Positions 12,101-23,103 of a DNA stretch of 64,000 bases are shown here, in pieces. Position 1 is the stretch's first letter. Each line of letters starts with the position of its first letter. Source of the stretch: Ceratopteris richardii (lineage: Eukaryota; Streptophyta; Polypodiopsida; Polypodiales; Pteridaceae); contig CM035422.1 of the NCBI GenBank assembly GCA_020310875.1, positions 53,496,894 through 53,560,893 of the forward strand, given 5' to 3'. The notes under the pieces were generated by a model. That model was not told the DNA's origin, searched no databases, and was given only the letters and a program-made list of their open reading frames with translations. The position numbers and the translations under genes are program-made.

Positions 12101-13110
12101 GTAGGCGTGTGGTGGACAACTCTACACATGGATGCAGACACCTACGTAGGAAGTTGTGAGGTGTGCCAAAGAGCTAAGTACCCTATTAGAAGAGACGAAA
12201 TGCCTCTAAGACCCATAGTGTGCACGAAAGCCTTTTCCAAATGGGGTATTGATTTCATAGGACCAATTAACCCACCAACCAAACGATCACACACAAAGTA
12301 CATAATAGTGGCGACATACTATATAACTAAATGGGTAGAAGCAAAAGCAACTAGAAAGAAGGATGCTCATACCACAGCCAAGTTCCTCTTTGAGAACATC
12401 TTTACTCACTTTGGACTCCCTATAGAGATAGTCAGTGATAGAGGAACACACTTCATTAACAAAGTGATAGAGTCCTTGATGAATGAATTCTTAGTGATTC
12501 ATAAAAAATCAGCCCCTTATCACCTTCAAGCCAATGGTCAAGCAGAAAGTTCCAATAAAGTGTTGTGTATGGTGTTGACAAAGATAGTCAATAATGGAAG
12601 GTCAGATTGGGACAAACAATTGCATCATGCAAGTTGGGCCTTTTGTGTGGCTTACAAGACAGCCATTGGAACTACTCCTTTTAACCTAGTTTATGGACAA
12701 AATGCAATTTTACCGATTGACTTTTTGGTACCTACTTTACGAGTGGCACAAGAGTATGAGTGGACAGGACATGAGCTATCTAAGCAACTCGAGCAGATTG
12801 AGAAGCTACACGAAACAAGACTACAAGTAGTTGTGGGAATTTATGCCGCTACAAGGATATAGAAAGCATATTATGATGCACACATCAAAGATAAAGGCTT
12901 GAAAGAAGGAGATGTAGTCCTTGTGTATACATTGAAGATACAGACCCTTACTGATTAATAGAATATCAACAAGCACAGCAGTGAATGTAGCCACTTTAGA
13001 TGGGGAAATACTTCCTAATTACATAAGTGGTTGTAGAGTGAAACGATATATGGAGCCATTAACGGATCAGATGTTAGCATGACTCGTAGGAGCTCACAAT
13101 CGAAAGAAAG
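9194..13110 (+). mobile_element. Ty3/Gypsy copy G1, pol portion
   Basis: Resumes after Copia C1 with QDWG, then the SYRDVPPLQWN linker shared with G3 and G5. RT covers about 10,100-11,000, with FRVMPFGLTNA at 10,510-10,545 and the YVDD active site at 10,611-10,622. RNase H is at 11,035-11,400 (DASN..IG.ILTQP, TTTEREGLGM). Integrase covers about 11,640-13,080, with the zinc-binding entry, WGIDFIGP at 12,242, SDRGTHF and ANGQAESSNK, and a C-terminal KRYMEPL tail near 13,050. The domain order (RT-RH-INT) is Gypsy. A broken, old copy of the same family as G3 and G5. Confidence 0.9.
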
Positions 13111-13226
13111 AAGAAGAGAGAATTAGAGAAGAAGCATGCCAAGAAGCCATAAAGCATATCAAGAAACAAAAGGAGTGGATAAAACAAAGAGATGAATGAT
13201 ATCTATAGGGAGAAGAACCCATACCC

Positions 13227-13980
13227 ATGGCCAATTACCAAGTCCATAAAGCTGACAAGGAGAGCCTTAGGATATCCCAACCATATTTAAACCTTGGGAT
13301 TGGAACCACAAAGTACCAGTTAATAGATGCTTTGATTGCCTCAGGAGCATCCCTAAGCTGCATACGAATGACATTAATTACACATCTTCAAACAACGATA
13401 ATCCCACTAAAGCGTGCATGATAGGCATTGGAGGCCAAGTTATAGAATGTGTTGGAGAAGTCCTAATATCTCTCCACCTAGGAAATTCTTCGATGGAGCA
13501 AAGAGTTTTGGTATGCAAAGACAAAGACTTAATAGAAAATCTGATCCTAGAGCAAGATTGGATTATCGAGAATGAAGTGAGCATTCATTCATCTAGCCAA
13601 GGATACATATCTGCCAACATAGGGCATAAGGAAATCTTTAGCTTGTTAGAAGAAATACCTTCTCACATTCATGAAGTTATCAAGCTTGAGAAAGAAACCC
13701 TTGAAAAGGAGTTAGAAGATGAATCAATCGAGAGCATGCCCAAAGGATTCCCTAGTCTAGAATTGCCTGCAAATACCAATGTGTTGCTTGATGATGTTCC
13801 TTCATTTCCCATGAGAGATGAATCCAAGAGAGGAAGTGAGCACAATACTTCTAAATTAACCTACTCAAAGAGAAGAACATCCACATGGAAGTCTACTACT
13901 CGAGCATCATATCCATGGAACACTCGTCTACAATGGGTACGAAAGGATCGAATGATGGAAGCAGAGAAACCAATATAGAA
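13227..13980 (+). pseudogene. Post-integrase retropepsin-like region of Gypsy G1
   Basis: Directly downstream of the integrase tail is a stretch that resembles a retropepsin, although the family's usual protease lies upstream of RT (seen in G3 at 23.3-23.75 kb). Recognisable are a YQLIDALIASGAS active-site-like segment, a GIGGQVIECVGEVLISLHLG middle block and an ENLILEQDWI segment resembling the ENLILGxDWL block of retropepsins. A Glu/Lys-rich tail follows. Whether it was ever catalytic cannot be judged. Alternatively it could be a captured aspartic-protease-like fragment. Fossil, broken. Confidence 0.6.
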
Positions 13981-14157
13981 GCTAACCAACCACCTAATGA
14001 AGACAAGGGGAGACATCCAATCCTCATCATCACAATCAGAACCACAAAGACTTCTTCGTGTTTTGCTTCCCAAATCATTAGTAGCAGCCCAAAAGACACA
14101 AAAATGCATATGGATCCCAAAGAAGGTCAGACAGACTGCTCACCAAGAGTTAGAAAA

Positions 14158-14414
14158 GATTAACAAGAGATTATGCCAATAGAGCGAAACAAGGAGGTCC
14201 AAAAGGAATCAATAAAAGTAAAAAAGGAACACCACATCAACCAATCAAACTTCAAGAAAGAAGGCAACAAGGAACCAAGAACTACAAGAACGATTAACAA
14301 GAGATTATGCTAGCAGAGCGAAACAAGGAGGTCCAAAAGGAATCAATAAAAGTAAAAAAGGAATACCACATCAACCAATCAGACTTCAAGAAAGAAGGCA
14401 ACAAGGAACCAAGA
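14158..14414. repeat. 134-bp tandem duplication in the G1 post-integrase region
   Basis: Two adjacent copies, 14,158-14,291 and 14,292-14,414, both begin GATTAACAAGAGATTATG and both end AAGGAACCAAGA. They differ at only a few bases. The unit lies between the W[IV]PK motif at about 14,106 and the coiled-coil region. It is not found in G3. Confidence 0.85.
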
Positions 14415-14769
14415 AAGAAGGCACTCATGAAGAGTCTAATGCACCTAGAGTATGTATGAGAGGGCTGCATTACAATGCCATGCATTCGGCACATTACCTT
14501 CTCAACAAAATTAGTGGTGCACGTTTCCATCATGGGAATAGGTCTTCGTTTCTACTGCTATAGGAATGAAACTGACTGTACATAAATAAATGCTTCGACT
14601 AGAACTAAGTTTTGTTTTCTTTGAGGAATATAAGTCAAAGAAGTGTGGTAAGAGACCTTACTTACCTAAGCAAGGGGGAACGGAGTGACGAAGAAAACGA
14701 AATGTCACTAAGCCACACATAACACATGAATTTATTTCTACTAGAAGCTAATTCTCTCTCTATTACAAG

Positions 14770-17700
14770 TGCAGATGGTTTCTAAGGATTCCGAAGCAAC
14801 TGTTCAAGAAGAGGTGCTAGAGTTTCCATTACAGAGTTCATTGGTTTCGAGAGGATCAACCTGATGGGGATTATCTTTTCTTAGTGACAATAAATATTAT
14901 GGACACCGGCCATCAATTCCCGATCATGCCTCAAGATTTGAAAGTCTTGCATGACATCCCATCAACCATGGACATATTAACAAAGGCAAGTATTCAAAAA
15001 TACTTTGAGCTACCAATTTACAAGCCGGACTTCCAATGATGCATGCAGGTGATGAATACCCTCCAATTGGCTCTACATGATCCATTATTGCTAGAGGCAA
15101 GAGTTCTAGATGCCATAGGGGAATGGGTAATCATTCAATTCTCTCATGATTTGATCAAAGAAGCATTTGGATGGGAAAAGGATGGAAACACCGTTTTGAA
15201 AGATGAAAGCCGAGGGACCAAGACACAATCATTCATGGATATCAAACGTATAGACATAGAAGAAGAAGTCCGTTTGATCCATGAACATTTTTTCTCTCCA
15301 AATATGCATCGTTACACAGCACCACAGAAAATAATTGTGTAGATGCTATCTCATGCTATCAAAAAAATCAGTAATCAAGTGAACATGACGCCATACATAC
15401 AAGAGCATCGTTTTGAAGCTAAGAAGCAATGGAAACCATAAAAGGTTCTTGAATGGAAGTGTCAGAGTGACCATACTCATCTACCATGCATTGGGTATCC
15501 GAGAACATATGAAAGAAATGCCTTTAGTTGTAGAAATGGATAAGTATGCTAAGTTAGCGACGGTCTCAAAAAAGAAGAAGGGAGTAAAAGTGGTAAGTGG
15601 TGGCAAAAGCAGAGACCAGTTCGCAAACAAGGATGAGAGGCACCAAAAGACTAGGAGAAATGATGAAGGCAGAAAAAGCACTTCCAGCTTCAAAGAGGAT
15701 ACATATACTGCCAAGGACTAAGATTGAGGACCCCAAACCAATTACTGAAGAAGAGCTAAATGAAGCAAGGGTGGCAACCCACCAATACATGGAAGGTCAA
15801 GTCAACCTGACAGTACAAGGGAATCATTACCACCAATCTCATGAAGACACTAAGCAAAGAAAAAGGATCACTATAGTTCATCGATACAGAGAGTTGGGTT
15901 TGACCAACTCTAGCTCATCTTTTGATACACAAGGAGAGCCAGAACCATCTATGATGAATGTGGATATTAAAAGTGACTCAAAAGATGATGGTAATCAGGA
16001 GGAATTGAATCAAGTCACTGATGACTTTGGAGTGGAAGGTACAAAGGTAGAACAAACTCCTGATGACACTATCAAGGACACTAAAAGGAAAGAATCACCT
16101 AAAGAGGGGATTCATGTATTCAAAATGAATGAAGAGATGCACATTCAAATCATAGAGACTCACTTAGATGTCGAAGCCCCAGTAAAGCGACCGAAGGAAG
16201 AGAAAGAACAAGAAGAAGTGGAGGATCCTGACCCATTCATGCCAACCAGGGTTGTAGCAGAGCCCTCTCCATTAGATGTCACTTTTCAGGGTAGTGGTAC
16301 AAAATCAACCACAAATAAGGAAGAAGAAAAAGAGCGAGAAGTGCATCTTCAAATAAAACAACCGCACAATGCAACTATACATGTGGATCAAGGAAAGGAT
16401 GTACAAACAGGGGAGGAACCAAGTATATCCCAAAAACATGGCTGAATGCGGATGTATCTCAATTAAAGCCTATAGTAAAGCAAATGATACAAACGGCTAT
16501 GGACATGCAACAACAAATGCTCGAAGTGGATGTAGACTATGAAAAGGCTATGAGAGAGAGAAGCCAATTCCAGGTAATGAGTGAAAACTTGTCTGCACAA
16601 TTAATTCAAGCTCAAAAGGCACTCTCAGCCAAGGAAGTAGAAGCTAATGAAGCCAAGGATAAATGCACCATGCTAATGATGGAAAACAAGAAGCTCCAAG
16701 ATCAACTCAAAGAGCTACAAAGCAAATATGAAGCTGGTGAAGCAGAGAAAGCAAGAATGAATGCCAGAAGTAAGCTGCATGAAACTCAAATCAAAGTATA
16801 TATGGAGGAAGCAGACAATTTAAGAAATAGAATTAAAGGACTTGTGACTTCCATCCTATGCAACCAACCCATAGAAGCACAATAAGCGATAGCAACCAAT
16901 ACAAAAGCATTGGAAACTCAAATTGTGAAGTATGAAGATCACTTGAAACAAGAGCAAGCTATCAAAGAGGAATGGGAGAAGAGATATATGAATGACACTA
17001 ATGAACTTAGGAAAAAATGGAAGGTGGCAGAGAACAAACTCATAGAATAGTGTAATGAAGATGCTAATCAAATGGCTGCCATAGGAGAAGAACTATTGAG
17101 GAATAAAGAGACCACCACACAAGCGGCCAAGACAATCAAAGAAAAGGATGAATTCATTGCACAATTAGAAGCTCAAATAAAACAATAGGCAACAATGCGG
17201 ACACCAATAGTTCCAAGCTCCAAAGAGGCTATTGTGGAGAATGAGGTACGTCCTCTTTCTCCCCCCATGCATCATTCACCGAAAAGGGAGGTAGTAGAGC
17301 CAAACACTGAAAGACATGATCGGGCTATTGCAGAACGAAGCCGACATGAGAGGGCACTACTAGTGTCCCAGCTTACGGAACAATTTGAAGAACAGGTGGT
17401 CAAAATAATAAAAGAGGCAAAGATTTAAAGCAAGAGCATGGAATAGATTTTAAAGCCGTTCAATATACCTTATGGACTACTTAAAGAAGAGACATGACCG
17501 TATATAAAGAAGACCACGAATAAAGAACCTGATAACGATATGCAATTCAATCTACAGACATTCACATATACACAAGAGGAATTTGATAAGGCAGATCCTA
17601 TCTCAAAATGCAAGTTTTTGGAGAATAATCCTACACTAAGGGTACATTGGGAGTCAGCATCGTACATGCTTCAAGTAAATCCATATTTTTTCCCAGTACC

Positions 17701-18400
17701 TAGAAGATGCTCTTGGATGCAATTTTGGGAAGCATAGTGCCAACGTAGCTTAAATAACGAATGGCTAAACTACCCGCTTTTACCTAGTCCACCAGGAAAC
17801 TAGTTAGCGACAGAAGAACATATGGTGTAGACAATAGTATTTTGGCTATCCAAATATGCCACAGTATCAGATTTAGCCATCAAAATGACAAATAAAATTT
17901 TGAGTATGCTACTTACAATATTACAGGTATTTCAGCACGTGCAATACACCTTTTGAACTTCATCAAAATTAATCAAGGAGCAGATGCCCTAATTATTTAT
18001 GTATCTACTACCCCTAGTCGCTTAACAATCATGGCAACATACTCACGACTTATGTTTTTGCTGAGTCCATACATGCAAACATTTGAAGAATCATTCTTTA
18101 CAAGGTTTTTTGAAATGGACTCGGAGATCTTTGTAAAAATGTCTTCCAACTTCAATGCATGACCGGTGGCCTATGAACTAAGCTTTTTTGCAGACCAAAG
18201 AAAGGCACCAGATGATGGAGTAAAGTCAAACCAATGGAAGGAACTGATGAAATGTCAAGCAAGTTCGCTTAATCATAGAGAGCAAAAAGTCATACAAACT
18301 TATACACATCACCACAAAAAGCCTATCGTGAACGATAGAGTTCAGGAGGAGGGACGTGTGGAGCGAGAGTCAAGCAAGAAGAGGAGAAGAAGAAGATGAA
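14770..18400 (+). pseudogene. Long post-integrase coding region of Gypsy G1 (coiled coil)
   Basis: About 3.6 kb downstream of integrase with protein-like composition and long open stretches on the element's own strand. The first part has an HWF...DGDYLF...MDT block at 14,839-14,907, which reappears in G3 at 28,365. 15,590-16,445 is acidic and lysine-rich. 16,480-17,430 is a strong coiled coil (dense heptads of Leu, Met, Lys and Glu; SENLSAQLIQAQKALSAKEV and so on). 17,540-18,400 is a less charged region ending in a basic tail (SSKKRRRRR). Some Gypsy lineages (Athila, Tat/Ogre) carry extra ORFs around gag-pol, but I do not recognise this protein. Broken fossil; function unknown. Confidence 0.6.
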
Positions 18401-19829
18401 AGAATAAAGCTACAACACCAAAGGACCAGGGCCCGAAGAGTGGAAACAAAAGAATCACAACCAGGCCCTTTCAAAGGGAGACAGTACACAAAGGATTCTT
18501 CATCGGATAAGATATCCAATTGTCTGAGAATCGTAGATGCTTCTCCCTCTACTAGGTGCGTATGGTGGAAAGAATTAAACAGGCTCCAAGCAATACAAGA
18601 GGGTCAGCTGTGTGAAGACAAAGACATATCCAAGGACCAAAAGTCAGAAAGAGTTAGAGGCTGAAAAGTTGAAGAGGGTGACTAAGAATAGCAAATTCTT
18701 AGCCACTGATGGCATGCGTGGCAACCCGACTTAACACAGAAACCCATATTTATGAATGTAAGGAATACCAAGCGGATTACAGAAGCAAAGGACTTAGTTC
18801 GGATAAATTAACGAATTGTCTGACAATCCTTATCGCTTCTTGGACCACTGGGTGCATGTACTAAGGAGCTATAGACAAGCTGCAGACAAAAAACAAAGCC
18901 TATCAAGGGATGATAGAGACAAAGAGGGGCAGAGTGTTGCAGAGAAAAGAGGTACAAAAAAGGAGCCCCAAAATTTTCAAATTACTGAGCATAAATTTTC
19001 TTCTTCAAAATCCTAAAATTCCCTCGAAGCTATGTAAATGCACTGGAGGAGTCCTCTAGATGCATAAGCCCATTTCATTGTAACATAACTCTTGTAAAAT
19101 AGTAGAAAATTAGAGTTAGCCAATAAAAGTGCGGGTCTCTTGTGTGAAAGGACCATTTTTAGGGCACATGTATATAAGTCACTTTGTGAATCTTGTAAGA
19201 GGCTTTTTGCCATTGTGAAGAATTACGGAAGAAATTTTGAATTTGCTTCTTTCCTGTTGATTTCCTCCTTCTCTATGATCTTTTGTGTGTGTGTGTGTGT
19301 AATGCTTGGAATGAGTGTGTACAAATGTTATCTATCCCTTCCCATTGCTTTTGAACTATTGTAGTGTGTGTGTGAACCATTACGAGTTGTGGAGCGAGTG
19401 TTGGTGTATCCTTCCATTCACTATTTTTCTCATACCTTGAAGAGTGTTTGTCAGATTCGAGTGAAAGTATTCCCAATGGATGTGTTTCTCATCGAGAGCT
19501 TCAAAATGAACCCACTATTGGCCATATTCAGTATTCAGAGCTAGGCAAAAAGTTCAAATTTATGCAACTGCTATAAATGGCATCATGACATTCAAGGTAG
19601 TTGAGTCATTTCACATGCAATTGTAGCTTAGCCACATCACTTTCCATCATGTGTGCACACATCCTCATACACTTGGTTCATATGGTTCCTCGGATTGATA
19701 ATTAAACGTGTATCAATCCACCACTATATGCACTTGTGGGGCAATTGAGATTTAGTCTCATCGACACAAGTCCCTAAGGCTTCACAACTTAGGTACACAC
19801 CTCCTAACCATCAAGAGGAATTTTTTTCA
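18401..19829 (+). other. Non-coding, LTR-like stretch after G1
   Basis: No protein-like sequence is recognised. A purine-rich tract (18,359-18,405) precedes it and could be a polypurine tract, which would make the stretch the 3' LTR of G1. Promoter-like and processing-like motifs occur (AATAAA at 19,122, TATATAAG at 19,171), and a (TG)n run spans 19,284-19,300. The 5' LTR of G1 is outside the window, so the boundaries cannot be confirmed by comparison. Confidence 0.4.
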
Positions 19830-21290
19830 TTTTATCTCTACTCATCTTTGGCTAGGTGGGTTGTGTTCCCTAAACAAGTTCTCTTGGCTACAATGTGGTA
19901 TATCACCTCTTGTTGGATCTTCTTGAGTTCCTGTATTAGCCAGATTCAATGGCTAATAAAGAATTCTTTATGATCTAGCTAGGATGGAAGCCCCGTTCGG
20001 GCCAAAGTTTCTTGATAGGTCCTCACATTTGCTATGGAGCATGGTGGTCTTGGGATCATTGACCCTGTCTCCTAGAGCAGAGACCTGGTGGGCAAGTTTA
20101 TTGTGCATGGTCTTCATCTTGACCCTGAGCCTTGGAGGTATTTTCTTTGGCAGTATCTGGTCCTTTTTGCTCTTGCCATTGGGAGGCCATGGCACCCTGA
20201 GATTAGATGGATTTTTGTTGAGATGAAGTGTATGGCTTCTCATGGAACATTCATGGCCAATTTGTTTGCAATATCTTGAGACCTTGGGAGAAGCTTCATC
20301 CTGATCTTGTGCATCTCACTCCTTCTTGTATTAAGGAGCAGCTCTGACAACCTATTACTTGGAACCCCTTTGTCCCCTTAGAGAGAGGGTTCATGGTTGG
20401 TTGTTACCTGCATGTTCCCCAATGAGAGTTTTCTAGAGGTCCTAGGTGCATTGTGGTTGATTGGATCAATTTTCAAAGTCTCCTTGTGGCATGTCGGCAA
20501 GATAGATTTATGGGGATGCAAAGGGTGGGTCAAATGCTTAGGGATGTTGGGTTTGCAATTGTGAGGGACTAGGGGACTTAGGCTGATCCCCAACCATAGG
20601 CAGCTTTGCTTGGGGCCTTTATACAGATTGAGGTCTTGATTGCTACCTAGGGCATCTATTAGGATGGGACTCTCTTATTTTGAGATTGGTGATGAGGGGC
20701 GGATGATCCCCTTGCCGATTGAGCCTAGGATCATCATGGATTGTACCTTTCAATGGATCCAGGTGATTGGCACACATGGTCATGACTAACACATTGATCA
20801 TGACATGATGGACATTTAGACTCTGCTTGGTTGGCATCTCTGGGTCTGAGAGGCTCGATCATTATCTCACCTTCTTTGGGAACGAGGAGAGTGGTAGTGG
20901 TGCAATCCTCTCTCCACAACAGAGGCCTAGACTATTCCTCTCTTTTAGTACTCTGTTAGGCTAGGATGGGAATCATCTAGGCATGGAATTCGATCAGTCC
21001 CATTGCGGTTGAGTTTGGACACCATTGTGGGCTCATGGAGGAGTTCCTTTTGTCCTTTTGGCATCGAATCTGCTACACCCAGTACTCTCATTCAGCTCTC
21101 ATCTTTTAGTGGTTGTTTGCCCATAGGAGCATTGCTGTTGGCACCTAGTTGACATATGGGGGCCGATCTTCAGACTATATGGGTTGCAGTTTTCAGTTCA
21201 AGTCACAATAGCATTATCCTTGTGATTTTTTGTTAGCACAACAAATTTGGCATAGGATCTTGAGGCTTTTTAGTTGTTCAATGGGGCCCT
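19830..21290 (+). mobile_element. LINE (L1-type) ORF2 C-terminal fragment
   Basis: Decayed non-LTR retrotransposon. Near 19,850-19,910 the sequence reads as the end of an RT thumb (KQVLLATMWYI, matching the plant LINE pattern NQVLLATxWY). At 20,040-20,069 is HGGLGIIDPV, equivalent to the GGLGLIDP block common in plant LINEs, followed by GKFIVHGL, EPWRYFLWQYL and IRWIF. Near 20,470-20,570 is a LLVACRQDRFMGMQR-like segment. At 21,100-21,270 is a zf-RVT-like end (AHRSIAVG, then AQQIWHRILRLFSC). It is 5'-truncated, lacking most of the RT, and in-frame stops and frame changes occur throughout (for example TGA at 20,277). No poly(A) tail or target duplication was found; it abuts Gypsy gag at about 21,300. 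Confidence 0.7.
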
Positions 21291-21319
21291 AGACCATCAC
21301 TTGAGGTACAGCACAAAAT

Positions 21320-23103
21320 TGTCTAGCTTGATAGAAGACCTAGCAAAAAAAGTGGCCTAGAAACTAGGAGTTTCTAGCAAACAGATGCCTAGGTTAACAA
21401 AAAACAAGCGTTGTTACACCTGTGGTTGTGATCATATGGAAAACGTGTGTCCCAATGCAACACAACTGCAAGCCAACCCTAGTGGCCAATACTGTACAAT
21501 TGAGAGACGATACACAAATCACACAGCACAGGACTGCCCATACAACAAACATGCAGTAAGACAGAACTACCCGCAAGCATATGCACAACTAGGTAGGTAT
21601 CAGGGTCAATATAATACTCAGCCTCATTACTATAGGCCTCCACAAAACTATACTTATCAGGCTCAACAGAGACCTCAACCTGTTTTAGCTCAACAGCCAC
21701 ACCGACTAGCGAATGTCATCTCAGTTAAATATGCTGCTGCAGAAGAGAACCTAAGTAGGGCTTTAGTGCCTTCATCACCCCTGATCACCGAAAGTGACCG
21801 GAACTCAAACAGTTTTTATTCTACTCATGTAGATAGTCCACCCGCATATTACACGGAGTCACCAGAACATGTGGAGACATATCAATATGATAGTCCACCA
21901 TTGGAACCCAACTATGAGCTCGACTATGCTAATGTGATGTACACAAACCCAAATCCACGGCCTCAATTAAGACAGCAAAGACCACAGGGCCCTAGAGGAC
22001 CATGCTTTAGGTGCCAAGGAGATCATTTCATAAAGGATTTTCCACATCCTCCAATAGCAGGATAGTCACAATACTATAACATACAAGGTTTTTGCACCGA
22101 TTGTGGTAAAGAGCATATCATCAAATATTGTCCGAAGAACCCTACGAATGCTTCAAAAGTGACACCGATCAATGTGATAGGTATTGTACATAACACAGAT
22201 GGATCCAACCCTACATACGTGCCTATCCAGGCTATAATGAGAGCCCAGGAGCTCTTACAAAACCAATAGCCTAACACTGAGAAAATAGTTGGAACTAGCA
22301 AAGTTGGAAAATTTACTACTAAAAAGACGAAATCTTGGAAAGATTCTAGAGAAAGAATTAAGAGAAAATGGAGTAAAAAGATAACTGAGTTGGAAGGAAG
22401 TTTGAAGGAATCAAGAGCCAAAATCCTAGAATTAACCTCTCAAGAATCAAATCAGGAGAACTTGGCTCAGAAATCAGGATCGGTTCTAGCGGAACCCATA
22501 CTAGAAAACCTAGACATGATGTTCCGTGCATATTAGGCTAGATTAAAGGAAGGACCCCAGATAGCTGAAATGAGCAAGAACTATCCAAGAGCAGATTTAG
22601 AAATTCAGAGGACTAAACTTTGCATGAAGATGGTAGAACTAACACAAACTATGATCAAAGCCTCTCGTTATCTCAATTGGAATAACATGGCAAAACCTGA
22701 ACTACACTTTCAAGGACTAATGGAGAGGCTAGAATACTTGATCGACAGCAAAGAGAAAAAGAATCAACATAGGAACCCTATAGCTTCAGAGACACAGGAA
22801 AGAAATGCACCATCCTTGTCTCAAATACCAAATACAGAAAATGAAGACCACCTGTCTTCCATACATAGGTATTCACATGAATTTCTAAGAGAAATCCAAG
22901 AAGAGAAGTGGAGAAAAGAACAAGGAGCCCATCCACCTATTCAAGAAATAGACGACTTGCAGGAACAATTTCCCCAAGACATTCCCTCTATCTACGATGA
23001 TGTAGAGGAAGAGCAACTGAGTAACACACAGATTTTGAATCTAATTCTTTGCAAGAATTACCTTAGTTCACAGGACCTTGGGAAGACAAGTCTATTAGCA
23101 TGA
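21320..23103 (+). pseudogene. gag region of Gypsy G3
   Basis: Contains CYTCGCDHMENVC near 21,412, then a Gln/Tyr/Pro-rich stretch (21,600-21,700). CFRCQGDHF lies near 22,005 and CTDCGKEHIIKYC near 22,096. It then has a lysine-rich segment and the LDMMF..Y.ARLKEGP block near 22,520, ending with an IQEIDDLQEQFPQDIPSIYDD motif. The knuckles have three residues between the second Cys and the His. The Gln-rich look is shared by all copies, so it is a family trait and not a host prion-like gene. Fossil. Confidence 0.85.

Noticed and set aside
15590-17430. Coiled-coil ORFs as an independent host gene (kinesin- or myosin-like)
   Set aside because: No motor or other host domain, same strand and continuous with the Gypsy G1 post-integrase region, no intron structure; kept as part of the element.
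19284-19300. (TG)n run as a notable microsatellite
   Set aside because: Short and ordinary; similar CA/TG runs occur in other LTRs here (51,155-51,195).
20088-20279. Hydrophobic open stretch as a small membrane protein
   Set aside because: The sequence matches the LINE pattern EPWRYFLWQYL and IRWIF; the hydrophobic look in another frame is a shadow.
21385-22065. Gln/Tyr/Pro-rich ORF as a host prion-like or RNA-binding gene
   Set aside because: The same composition and zinc knuckles occur in G5 and the 35.3-kb remnant in gag position; it is retroelement gag.
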